From Nematopogon swammerdamellus (Eukaryota; Arthropoda; Insecta; Lepidoptera; Adelidae): 64,000 nucleotides of DNA. The DNA is taken from assembly GCA_946902875.1 (NCBI GenBank), contig OX336343.1, positions 24,475,596-24,539,595 on the forward strand, read 5' to 3'. Within the stretch, counting starts at the first letter, position 1; each line of letters opens with the position of its first letter. The translations under genes and the position numbers were made by a program. The notes under the pieces were generated by a model. The model did not search any database. It was not told the DNA's origin and saw only the letters and a list, made by a program, of their open reading frames with translations. This document shows, one piece after another, positions 1 through 7,836 of this stretch.

Positions 1-300
1 TAGTTTACACCCTTTCCAACGGTATACCACATGTCATACAAATAATTCCCTATGTGGTCTACTAAAAACTAAAACTTTTTAAATGTAGCCCAAAGTTCAA
101 ATCTTAACAGGGTTTTTTAATTTTTCGATATCACATTTAGTTTTTGAGATATAAGAGATTTAGATAGTTCGAAAAAAAAAATTCCACATTTTTGCATTAA
201 AATCATTTATTTTGTCACCATCTTGTAGCCCTAGCCCTAGCCGATACGCGTCTTTTGAGCCCTCAACCATTCGCGTAGCCCCAAAACTCGCGACACCAGG
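1..300. repeat. Diverged dispersed repeat, copy 1
   Basis: AT-rich non-coding sequence that shares an ordered series of short blocks with 22010-22330: a TTTTTCGATATC block, a GAGATAT block, CACCATCTTGTAG, CGTCTTTTGA and a GCCCCAAAA-GCGACACCAG block. The order and spacing match although overall identity is modest, so both look like old copies of one interspersed family. No ORF in it resembles a known protein. Confidence 0.5.
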
Positions 301-344
301 ACGATATCACACAAATAAAAGTACTTCGCAATGAACAGGTAAAA

Positions 345-943
345 ATCCAGCCGAAAACTTCTGAGATATACACAAAAATTATAAAACAATTGGAAATTAA
401 AGAAACTGAGTATTACACCTACAAAACCAAAGAAGACAGAAGCTTTAAGGTAGTACTTAAAAACATGCACAACTCTACAGACGTCGATGAAATCAAGGAG
501 GCACTATCCGAATCTTTTAACATTCTGTTACCAACATATGGAACATAAAACAAAGAGGGACCACGAAACCACTTCCCATGTTTATTGTCGAAATCACACA
601 AAGTGAAAATAACAAATGTATCTACGACATAAAAAACCTGCTTAACTACTGTGTCACTTTCGAACCACCAAGACCCAAACGTGAAATTCCGCAATGTGCG
701 CAATGCCAACAGTATGGTCATATCAGAGCCTACTGTAGACGAAACCCTACTAAATGCATAAAATGCGCGGGAGACCATAGATCGGGAGACCATAGATCTG
801 TTTATTGTCCTCGAAAGGGTAGATCAGATGATGTTACATGTATACTGTGCTCAGGAAACCATCCAGCAAACTACAAAGGATGCAAAGTCTACAGAGAGCT
901 TCAGAAAATCAAATTCCCCCCTCTGAGGAAAAAACTACCGTGA
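345..943 (+). pseudogene. Non-LTR retrotransposon ORF1 (Gag-like) fragment with zinc knuckles
   Basis: The 3' part (from 578) encodes a Gag-like nucleic-acid-binding region with cysteine knuckles (CAQCQQYGH, then CIKCAGDH, then CILCSGNHPANYKGC). This is the same architecture as the intact ORF1 at 58045-59604 in this window. The upstream 345-548 stretch encodes the RRM-like part that normally precedes the knuckles, but a stop near 548 interrupts it. An in-frame 12-bp duplication near 776-800 repeats GDHRS inside the second knuckle and alters its spacing. No ORF2 follows, because the sequence runs into an LTR remnant. It is a 5'- and 3'-truncated dead copy of a Jockey-like element. Confidence 0.75.
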
Positions 944-1087
944 TGTCACGACCACCTAAAGTTGTGATGTATGAAAAAGAAGAAAGCTGACAAAAAAATG
1001 ACAGGGACTTGGTTGTCAGAAAAAATGCGATAGAAAAGTTTAAAGAGTTTTGCTATGTAAATAACAGTAAAGAGTTTCAAGTTGTAG
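944..1087 (+). repeat. Probable left part of an LTR split by a nested insertion
   Basis: This stretch abuts the left target duplication GTAG (1084-1087) of the nested Ty3/Gypsy element. The sequence resumes at 5341 with the same GTAG and reads to ...GTAACA at 5383, just before a primer-binding-site-like sequence and a Gag start. The simplest reading is that about 944-1087 plus 5345-5383 form one LTR, interrupted by the 4.25-kb insertion. The outer (left) boundary is not defined. Confidence 0.4.
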
Positions 1088-1250
1088 TTTGGATGTTTTA
1101 TTTAAACATACAAAAAATGATTACTTAAATGAAAATACTTTGAAAGAGTTCATAAGCAAGAGATGTAATGTTATATCGATTGACAAGTTGTGTTAATTTT
1201 CAAAGTGTTTGACACTTTGACAGTAAAAGGTTTTTTATATGGCGGCCACA
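1088..1250 (-). repeat. 3' LTR of the Ty3/Gypsy element
   Basis: A 163-bp direct repeat of 5174-5340. On the minus strand it starts TGTGGCCGCCATAT and ends CATCCAAA. It differs from the other LTR by one A/G, one T/C and a missing 4-bp GATT repeat. Confidence 0.9.
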
Positions 1251-1262
1251 CAGCTCCCCTCC
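1251..1262 (-). promoter_or_regulatory. Polypurine tract
   Basis: On the minus strand GGAGGGGAGCTG sits directly against the 3' LTR, the expected position and composition of the plus-strand DNA primer in LTR retrotransposons. Confidence 0.75.
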
Positions 1263-1299
1263 GAGTGAGGGCGTTGCGCAGACCTCACGAAATATCTGG

Positions 1300-2306
1300 T
1301 AGGACGCCGTACTATTCTTCCCGAACGTGTTGTTGTTGGAGTCCCTTGGCCTAGTTCCGGTAGACTGGCGTTGACTGGTCTCTGCGCCGGTGTCGACGTC
1401 ATCTTGTGCGCCAGTTTGGGTGGAACTGGGTTGACTTGAATAGGGGTCGGTTTAAAATCTTGATCATCTGATGAAATGAATGCAGGTTTCAAGCGGTCGA
1501 TAGAAATGTGTTTTTCTTTACCTTTGATTAACAGCTTGAAAACTTTGTCCGACCTCTCAATAACTAGATAAGGTCAATCGTATGGCCTTTGAAGAGGCGA
1601 CAATACGGAGTCGCAACGGACAAATACGTGCGAACAGGTACTCAGATCTTTATGCACAAACACTGATTGTTTGTTATGATGAGAAGCTGGGACAGGTCGG
1701 AGTTGTCCCATGAATTCCCGAAGTCGGCAGACAAAATCCTGCGTACTGGGAAAATCATTATGTATATTGCTTTCAACAAAATCTCCTAGCAATCGAAGGC
1801 TATAGCCGTAGACCATTTCCGAAGTAGTTGCTTGCAGTTCGTCTCTGTAGCTCGTTCTGAGGCCAAGAAGTACTGTAGGGAGGACTTCTGTCCAATTGTT
1901 TGTTGCGTGGCATTTAATTGCAGTCTTCAGAGTACGGTGAAATCGTTCAATCATGCCATTTGAGGCTGGATGATATGGAGTGGTATGAATGTGCTTTACA
2001 CCAAGTAATCTTGCTAATTGACAGGTTTGATTCGAATTGTCCACCTCGGTCTGTAGTGATGCGCGATGGAACTCCAAATCTTGCAATCCACCCGGCATAT
2101 ATTGCTGCGGCGACAGTCTCTGCCGTCATGTCTGGAATAGGAATGGCTTCCGGCCATCTCGTGAACCTGTCGATACATGTGAGGAGGTATCTATAGCCGT
2201 TCGACGGAGGCAGAGGACCGACGAGGTCTATGTTTAAGTGTTCGAACCGCTCGTTTGGTTGAATGTCATAATGACAAGTCGGACTGTTGACGTGTCTGTT
2301 TATTTT
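1300..2306 (-). pseudogene. Integrase core and C-terminus of the Ty3/Gypsy pol, broken
   Basis: The minus strand encodes the integrase catalytic core: [26 protein letters not shown] and [15 protein letters not shown] carry the expected D, D and E residues. A C-terminal tail ends in TRSGRIVRRPTRYFVR, a common terminus of insect Gypsy-type pol. Breaks visible here: an in-frame TAA near 2304 separates it from the upstream zinc-finger part, the frame changes near 2030 between the second and third catalytic blocks, and a TGA near 1571 precedes the tail. It cannot give a full integrase. Confidence 0.85.
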
Positions 2307-3473
2307 TTATTTTTGACAGTCCATACATTCTTTGATCCAGACAGTGACGTTTTTATTCATAGATGGCCAGACGAATTTCTCACGGACAGCTCGAGCAGTC
2401 ATTTTGATGCTCGGATGGGACAAACGATGAATGGAATCGACGATGATTTTCCTGAATTGAAGCGGTATGAAAGGACGGGGCCGTTCCAATGATACATCGC
2501 AAATGATGGTGGTGTTGAATTCCGGCATAAATATTTCTTCTAATATTAGTGAACACTTACTGGACTCAAGAAGATGTTTTAGTTCATTGTCTGTTTTTTG
2601 AGCCAGTGCTATTGCTGAATAATCAATACTTGACGGTAATGAAATCGGCGAGATTCGAGATAGTGCATCTGCAACAATGTTGTCCGGACCGGACATGGCG
2701 AATGTCAGTTGTAAACTGGCCAATAAAATCCAAATGTCGCATTTGTCTTGGGCTACAGTTATCATGCTTCTGTGCAAATGCAAATGTTCCGGCTTGTGGT
2801 CCGTAAACAGTGTGAAATTTCGTCCTTCGAGCATATGCCTAAAATGTTTGATGTTCGTGTATGCTGCCAGCAATTCGCGGTCATAGGTGCTGTATCTCTT
2901 CTGTGTTTCATCTAGTGGCTTTGAGAAAAAACTTAGAGGCTGCCATTCCCCTTGATTCATTTGTTGAACTACTCCACCGATGGCCAGATTTGAAGCATCT
3001 ACCATTAGGGCTAATGGAGCATTGTCTTTTGGATGAGCTAAAATTGAAGCTCTGGATAAATCAACTTTCAACGTGTTAAATGCATTCAATGCGGTCGTTG
3101 TCCATTCTATTGGCCGTTTGTCATTCTTTTTGCTCCCCTTCAGGTATTGATTAAGAATGACCTGTGGGTTTGCTGAATGAGGAAGAAATCGTCTGTAATA
3201 ATTAATCATGGCCAGAAATCTTCTTAGCTCCAGTACCGTTTCTGGTTGCTTATATGCTAGAATCACATCAACCTTTTCAGGCAGTGGTGACACGCCATCC
3301 TTCATAATTAAATATCCCAAGAAATTTACAGTTGCTTGACCGAAATGACATTTTGCGTTGTTAATGGTAATGCCATAGTCCTTGAGACGTTCGAACAACT
3401 TTTTGAGATGATCCATATGGTCAGCTTCGGTATCAGATGTGACGAGTATATCATCCAGATATATGTGAAGCAA
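2307..3473 (-). pseudogene. Pol segment: RT C-terminal half, RNase H, integrase zinc finger
   Basis: A 388-codon frame. In order: the RT catalytic box YLDDILV near its start, the RT thumb region, the RNase H domain (VDASNLAIGGVVQQ, YDRELLAAY, FTDHKPE with acidic residues present) and the integrase HHCC zinc finger (H-x3-H ... C-x2-C ending MDCQK). It overlaps the upstream protease/RT frame by about 150 bases in another phase. The RT domain is therefore split exactly at the catalytic box, and the frame ends at the TAA near 2304. Confidence 0.88.
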
Positions 3474-4492
3474 AAGTCCAGTCCACGTGTAACTTCGTGC
3501 ATGAATCTTTGGAAAGTCTGCCCAGCGTTACATAGACCAAATGTCATTCTAGGGAATTCGAATGAGCCAAAGGGTGTTGTGATGGCGGTCTTCTTAATAT
3601 CATCTTCTTTTACAGGTATCTGATGGTAAGCGCGGACAAGGTCAATGGAAGAAAATATTTTCTTTGCATGTAGAATGTTAGAGAAGTCTTGAATGTGTGG
3701 AATTGGGTATTTGTCAGGAACTGTCGTAGCGTTAAGACGCCGGTAGTCCCCACAAGGTCGCCAGTCGCCGTTCTTCTTTCGCACCATGTGTAATGGACTA
3801 GCCCAATTGCTCTTAGATGGACGACAAATACCTTGTTCTATCATGTAATCAAATTCTTTTTTGGCTATTTTAAGTTTGTCAGGAGCGAGTCTTCTTGGCT
3901 TTGCAGATACAGGAGGTCCAGTAGTCTGAATATGGTGCGTTACATTGTGTTTAGAGCTCCTGTTTGCTAGTTGCTCATTTGTGATTTCCTTGTACGCCGC
4001 CAAAAGTCTGTGATATGGTGAAAGGAAATTTACAGTGGAGATACCAATGCAGGGGGTATCTGTCAACTTCCCATTTGTAAACTGTGCTGACTTGTTCTCA
4101 ATCAGACGACGTCTCTTCATATCAATTAACATGTCATGGTAATGCACAAAATCGGCACCTATTATTGGTTTTGAAACGTCGGCTATTACGAATTTCCATG
4201 AAAATTTCTTGTGTAGTCCGAGATCAATTTCTAATATTTTGTTACCATATGTTTTAATAGTCGATCCGTTTGCTGCGTAGAGCTCGAAATTCGGAATTAC
4301 AGACAAATCTGCTCCTGTGTCAATGAGAAAATTCATTCTGTTGATTTTATCGAAAATTGTCATGCGATATTTTTTTGGCACAATATCACCCATCGCCCTT
4401 AGTGATTGCCTATTGCGTTTTTTTCTTCCGTGAAATTGCATGGATTCGTACATTTTTTTGCTCGCATTCCAAAATGTTCGTGATACCAACAA
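3326..4492 (-). pseudogene. Pol segment: aspartic protease and N-terminal RT
   Basis: The frame holds a retropepsin active site [13 protein letters not shown], then RT motifs [38 protein letters not shown] and [19 protein letters not shown] in the expected order. After the last motif the reading becomes unrelated, because the frame shifts just before the YxDD box, which continues in the overlapping ORF 2307-3473. It overlaps the end of gag (4399-5151) by 94 bases, consistent with Gag-Pol expression by programmed frameshifting. Confidence 0.88.
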
Positions 4493-5151
4493 AATTGGGA
4501 TATTGAATTTGTTTGTTGTTTTTGCACGGTACTTTTTTTAAAATTGATAAACTCCTTTTCGAGAGCATCAACTTGGTTGGATAGTGCTGCAATCTGCTCT
4601 TGAGCACTGGTCGACGTTGTTTCAGTTTCTGTGATGAACTGTGGAAGTGTCATGTTTTGCGCAGCCATAAGCTTATCGGCAAGAGCTGCCAACTTGTTCA
4701 AGTCACAGTTGTCGTCATTCGCGATGAGTATCGGTTGAATATAGTTTGGGAGACGCTGGAACCAAATCGACTTTAAAATGCCCTCCGTGTGCTCATTGTG
4801 CTGCAGAACTTGCTTCATTGCCAGAAGCAAATGGCTTGGTTTTTTGTCAACCAATTCTAAATCAAATAGATGCTTGAATTTTTCGGATTCTGTTCGTTGG
4901 AACTGATTAATGATGCGTGTTTTCAATACCTGATATTTCCCCTCAGCGGGTGGGTTGACAATAATGTCACTTACGTATGTCAATAGTTGTGTCTTGATCG
5001 ACGATACCACATAATGGTATTTAGTATCGTCTTCTGTGATTCGAGCTGTGAAGAATTGCGATTCCAATTGTGCGAACCACAACTTTGGGTCAGCCTTCCA
5101 GAACGGTGGTATTTTAATAGATACACGAGCGATGCTTTCAGACTCGGCCAT
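4399..5151 (-). CDS. Gag of the Ty3/Gypsy element
   Basis: A 250-residue open frame starting about 20 bases inside the 5' LTR/PBS. It has the LTR-retrotransposon capsid-type helical fold seen in many insect Gypsy Gags ([19 protein letters not shown], then [13 protein letters not shown], then [12 protein letters not shown]). A short coiled-coil-like stretch follows, and a C-terminal cysteine pair (CWYHEHFG...CTNPC) looks like a single, imperfect zinc knuckle. It is intact in this copy, unlike pol. Confidence 0.85.
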   Translation of the reverse strand: MAESESIARVSIKIPPFWKADPKLWFAQLESQFFTARITEDDTKYHYVVSSIKTQLLTYVSDIIVNPPAEGKYQVLKTRIINQFQRTESEKFKHLFDLELVDKKPSHLLLAMKQVLQHNEHTEGILKSIWFQRLPNYIQPILIANDDNCDLNKLAALADKLMAAQNMTLPQFITETETTSTSAQEQIAALSNQVDALEKEFINFKKSTVQKQQTNSISQFCWYHEHFGMRAKKCTNPCNFTEEKNAIGNH

Positions 5152-5162
5152 GGTCTTATTTT

Positions 5163-5172
5163 GGGGTCACCA
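5163..5172 (-). promoter_or_regulatory. Primer-binding site of the Ty3/Gypsy element
   Basis: On the minus strand TGGTGACCCC begins one base inside the 5' LTR end. A TGG-starting tRNA-complementary site at this place is diagnostic of the minus-strand primer site. The tRNA species was not assigned. Confidence 0.65.
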
Positions 5173-5173
5173 G

Positions 5174-5340
5174 TTTGGATGTTTTATTTAAACATGCAAA
5201 AAATGATTACTTAAATGAAAATACTTTGAAAGAGTTCATAAGCAAGAGATGTAATGTTATATCGATTGATTGACAAGTTGCGTTAATTTTCAAAGTGTTT
5301 GACACTTTGACAGTAAAAGGTTTTTTATATGGCGGCCACA
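5174..5340 (-). repeat. 5' LTR of the Ty3/Gypsy element
   Basis: A 167-bp copy of 1088-1250 with a duplicated GATT. The downstream flank starts GTAG, the target duplication. On the minus strand the terminal sequence is TGTGGCCGCCATATAAAA, which includes a TATA-like stretch. Confidence 0.9.
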
Positions 5341-5767
5341 GTAGTGCTGTTTAATTTTCTATCCGGCCCCAGTGCTCGTAACAATTGGTGTCAGAGTGGG
5401 GATAGAAAATGTCACTAACGCCGAGGGACAACGAATGCATGCAAACCAGGGCGATGGCGGCGGCCGCGCTGAACATTGACGAGGAGCAGCGTGGCGTCGT
5501 AGAAGATGTCCAGGACAGTACTTCACAACCTCCGGAAGTGGAGGAAGAACCAACATCCCAGAACCCGAGCTCATTCAATATGGCCGGGCTCTTGCAAATG
5601 CTAAGCGGAATGGCCAACGAAAATCGTTGCTCTACGGAAGAAAGTCGGCAAGCCATGGAGCGTCTCGAGGCCAAGTCGGAGGAGAGTCGACGAGCTACAG
5701 AGGAAAGTCGGCAAGCGATCCTGGACACAGTAAACGGGGCGCTGTCCAAGTTGGGCCTGACTCTGCA
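5341..5767 (+). pseudogene. Truncated second LTR retrotransposon: LTR end, PBS and start of gag
   Basis: After the nested insertion, plus-strand sequence runs to an LTR end (...GTAACA, 5383), a primer-binding-site-like TGGTGTCAGAGTGGGGAT (5386-5403) and an ORF starting at 5409. The encoded N-terminus is acidic. It then has repeated charged heptad-like units (TEESRQAMERLEAKSEESR and a near repeat) typical of the coiled-coil start of some Gypsy-type Gags. The reading breaks at about 5768, where the 156-bp exon-derived array begins. Everything downstream of the first ~120 Gag codons is missing. Confidence 0.65.
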
Positions 5768-6547
5768 CCTGTGGCGAGGTCCAGCGCGCAGCGGTGGTCA
5801 GAATACAGCGCAGAGAACTGGTCGTCGAGTGCAACGAGCGCGACGGCTGCCAGCACGCCCGCCTGCCCCATACCTCCACCCAGCACTTTACGCGTACGTC
5901 GAGCTCAGTAAGTACATATGATACCTGTGGCGAGGTGCAGCGCGCGGCGGTGGTCAGAATACAGCGCGGGGAGCTGGTCGTCGAGTGCAACGAGCGCGAC
6001 GGCTGCCAGCACGCCCGCCTGCCCCATACCTCCACCCAGCACTTTACGCGTACGTCGAGCTCAGTAAGTACATATGATACCTGTGGCGAGGTGCAGCGCG
6101 CGGCGGTGGTTAGAATACAGCGCGGGGAGCTGGTCGTCGAGTGCAACGAGCGCGACGGCTGCCAGCACGCCCGCCTGCCGCATACCTCCACCCAGCACAT
6201 TACGCGTACGTCGAGCTCAGTAGGTACATATGATACCTGTAGTGAGGTGCAGCGCGCGGCGGTGGTCCGAATACAGCGCGGGGAGCTGGTCGTCGAGTGC
6301 AACGAGCGCGACGGCTGCCAGCACGCCCGCCTGCCGCATACCTCGACCCAGCACTTTACGCGTACGTCGAGCTCAGTAGGTACATATGATACCTGTGGCG
6401 AGGTGCAGCGTGCGGCGGTGGTCAGAATACAGCGCGGGGAGCTGGTCGTCGAGAGCAACGAGCGCGGCGGCTGCCAGCACGCCCGCCTGCCGCATACCTC
6501 CACCCAGCACTTTACGCGTACGTCGAGCTCTGTACATATGTATGTTC
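5768..6547 (-). repeat. 156-bp tandem array, 5 copies, each containing threonine aldolase exon D
   Basis: Units start at 5768, 5924, 6080, 6236 and 6392, exactly 156 bp apart. On the minus strand each unit holds the 137-bp exon D of the threonine aldolase gene plus 19 bp of the intron behind it. The period is a multiple of three, which produces long meaningless ORFs in several frames on both strands. Only the copy at 6392-6547 keeps a good acceptor (TGTACAG). The others have TACTGAG at the join, which also puts a TGA in the enzyme frame. Units farther from the gene diverge: MRQAG becomes MGQAG. The last unit is fused to the Gag sequence at 5768. Confidence 0.93.
6393..6529 (-). CDS. L-threonine aldolase, exon D (partial gene)
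   Basis: Minus-strand exon of 137 bp between acceptor TGTACAG (AG at 6531-6530) and donor CACAG/GTATCA (exon end 6393). It encodes [24 protein letters not shown]..., the conserved segment just after the PLP-lysine region of low-specificity L-threonine aldolases, where GGGMRQ is a family hallmark. The first codon is completed by CG from exon C, restoring an arginine (FIDR|ARRTRK). It is the best-preserved of five tandem copies and the one next to exon C, so it is probably the original exon. The following C-terminal exon(s) were not found; the sequence runs into the array and LTR elements. Confidence 0.85.
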
Positions 6548-6712
6548 ATTTGAAATAGGTAAGATAATAGACTAAGGTAATTAAATTTCAATGCACAAAA
6601 TAAAATTATGGATGGAATTAGAAAATTCCGCAAAATTAAGGAAAGAGCATGATAAAAACTAATGGGTCTTTCATTAAGGGCTTCCTATCTTCAAATTTAA
6701 ATTTAAAAAAAT

Positions 6713-7175
6713 TTGTGTTTTATTCATTTTTTTCATTTGAAGGGCCTATTGATGCCATTATGTGTGGAATATAACATCTTTCAAATGTCCGCCCCGGCTT
6801 CTCTGGGTGGCGCGCATCCGAAATGTCCAATTTCGTCGTTTTCAAAGAAATATGGACCGAAGATGCCGCCAGCCCAAAATCCACACCAAACAGTGACTTT
6901 TTCAGGATGCATTGGACGCTCTTGGATCTCATATGGATTTGTATCGCCCAAATTCGACAATTTTGTTTGTTCACGTACTCATTCATCCAGAAATGGGCCT
7001 CATCGCTGAAGATGATTTTTTCGAATTTTTCGTTGCCCGAACAGAACACCCATTTTGATAAAACAATTTTATCTTGCACGTGTTGCTGAACGCTATATCC
7101 ATCCATGGTGATTTGGCAAAACAGACTGAATAAATGACAGCCAATTTGACAGATGTAGCTTGAACAAGATATCAA
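6713..7175 (-). pseudogene. Tc1/mariner-superfamily transposase fragment
   Basis: Located inside intron C-D of the threonine aldolase gene. The minus-strand frame contains IIFSDEAHFWMNEYVNKQNCRIW, a segment around the second catalytic Asp region of IS630/Tc1/mariner-type DDE transposases; SDEAHFW-x-N-G/E-Y-V-N-KQN is a familiar motif of insect copies. It is preceded by the GYSVQQHVQDKIVLSKW linker. The frame then drifts after about 70 residues, and both the N-terminal DNA-binding region and the C-terminal acidic residue are missing. No terminal inverted repeats were recognised. Confidence 0.75.
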
Positions 7176-7365
7176 CTATCAACTGTCAAAGTTCGGAAGT
7201 CCTTATTGAAAAACCCGTTATTATCCCACCAAAAACATTCATGAATGCCAAGTTGAAGCACTTGGCTTGGCTATAAATATTGAAGTGTGACAGTCACAGT
7301 AAATCTGAAAGTTATACCTATCTATTTTTTACACATTACGTGCGACCAAGTGAAGAGGGACGAAC

Positions 7366-7586
7366 CGGTCTATAAAGGCAAGAGAGCCGGCGAGCGCTGA
7401 GCCGACGGGCGCGCCGAGACCCTTGCTGAAGCACACGGACACGGAGTCGGCAGCTTGCACCAGCTGCGCGGGCTCCTCGCGTAGCTCCTCGCTCGCGTTC
7501 CACAGCCGCGCACCGTCCACGTGCAGCGCCAGCCCGTGTCGCCGGCACACCTCGCCCGCGCGCTCCATCCACTCGCGCGACACCAC
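7366..7586 (-). CDS. L-threonine aldolase, exon C (PLP-lysine exon)
   Basis: Minus-strand exon of 221 bp: acceptor GTGTGTGGGCAG/GTGGTG at 7586, donor GACCG/GTTCGT at 7366. It encodes VVSREWMERAGEVCRRHG, then LHVDGARLWNAS and VCFSKGLGAPVGSALAGS. In threonine aldolases the Asp and Arg of the DGAR box bind the PLP ring nitrogen and the substrate/cofactor, and the Lys of SKGLGAPVGS forms the Schiff base. All three are present. It joins exon B in frame (CGGK|VVSREW) across an 83-bp intron, and exon D across an intron with a transposase relic. The GC-rich sequence contrasts with the AT-rich surroundings. Confidence 0.9.
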
Positions 7587-7669
7587 CTGCCCACACACCC
7601 AGGTCACCACCGCCCGCACCTTCCACTCCTCCACCTGCGCCTGTGGTGCAAACTATTGACAAGAATCAC

Positions 7670-7836
7670 CTTGCCGCCGCAGAGATTGTGCGTGTTCTCG
7701 ATGGCCAGCAGCGTGGTCTGCGGCTCGTGGGCACGAGAGCCGCGCACGCGCGCTGACACCTCCGCCAGGTCCAGTGTGCCGTCGGGCAGGTTGCGCAGCG
7801 TCGACACCGTTACCCCCGCCACCTGCGACGCACCAC
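7670..7836 (-). CDS. L-threonine aldolase, exon B
   Basis: Minus-strand exon of 167 bp: acceptor GTTCGGTGCAG/GTGGT at 7836, donor GGCAAG/GTGATT at 7670. It encodes GGASQVAGVTVSTLRN, PDGTLDLAEVSARVRG and TLLAIENTHNLCGGK. The ENTHN-x-GGK box is a family signature near the cofactor. This is the complete exon at the low-coordinate end of the 127-bp array; all other units carry only its first half. Entry phase is 1 (G|GT), matching the phase in which exon A ends. A further exon of about 25 codons is nevertheless expected between A and B. Confidence 0.88.

Larger units (their letters stand above)
1088..5340 (-). mobile_element. Ty3/Gypsy-type LTR retrotransposon, nested, coding regions broken
   Basis: A complete insertion about 4.25 kb long, read on the minus strand: 5' LTR 5174-5340, PBS, gag, protease, reverse transcriptase, RNase H, integrase, polypurine tract, 3' LTR 1088-1250. 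It is flanked by the 4-bp duplication GTAG (1084-1087 and 5341-5344). The LTRs begin TGTGGCCGCC and differ by about two substitutions and one 4-bp indel, so insertion is recent. Pol nevertheless has a frame change in the RT catalytic box, stops near 2304 and 1571, and a frame change in integrase near 2030. Either it decayed quickly or it was copied by proteins from a relative. The order protease-RT-RNase H-integrase puts it in Ty3/Gypsy rather than Ty1/Copia. Confidence 0.9.

Noticed and set aside
5601..6558. 300-codon minus and 254-codon plus ORFs with repeated peptide units
   Set aside because: The 156-bp period is a multiple of three, so several frames stay open by repetition. The enzyme frame is a different one, with a stop in each spacer.
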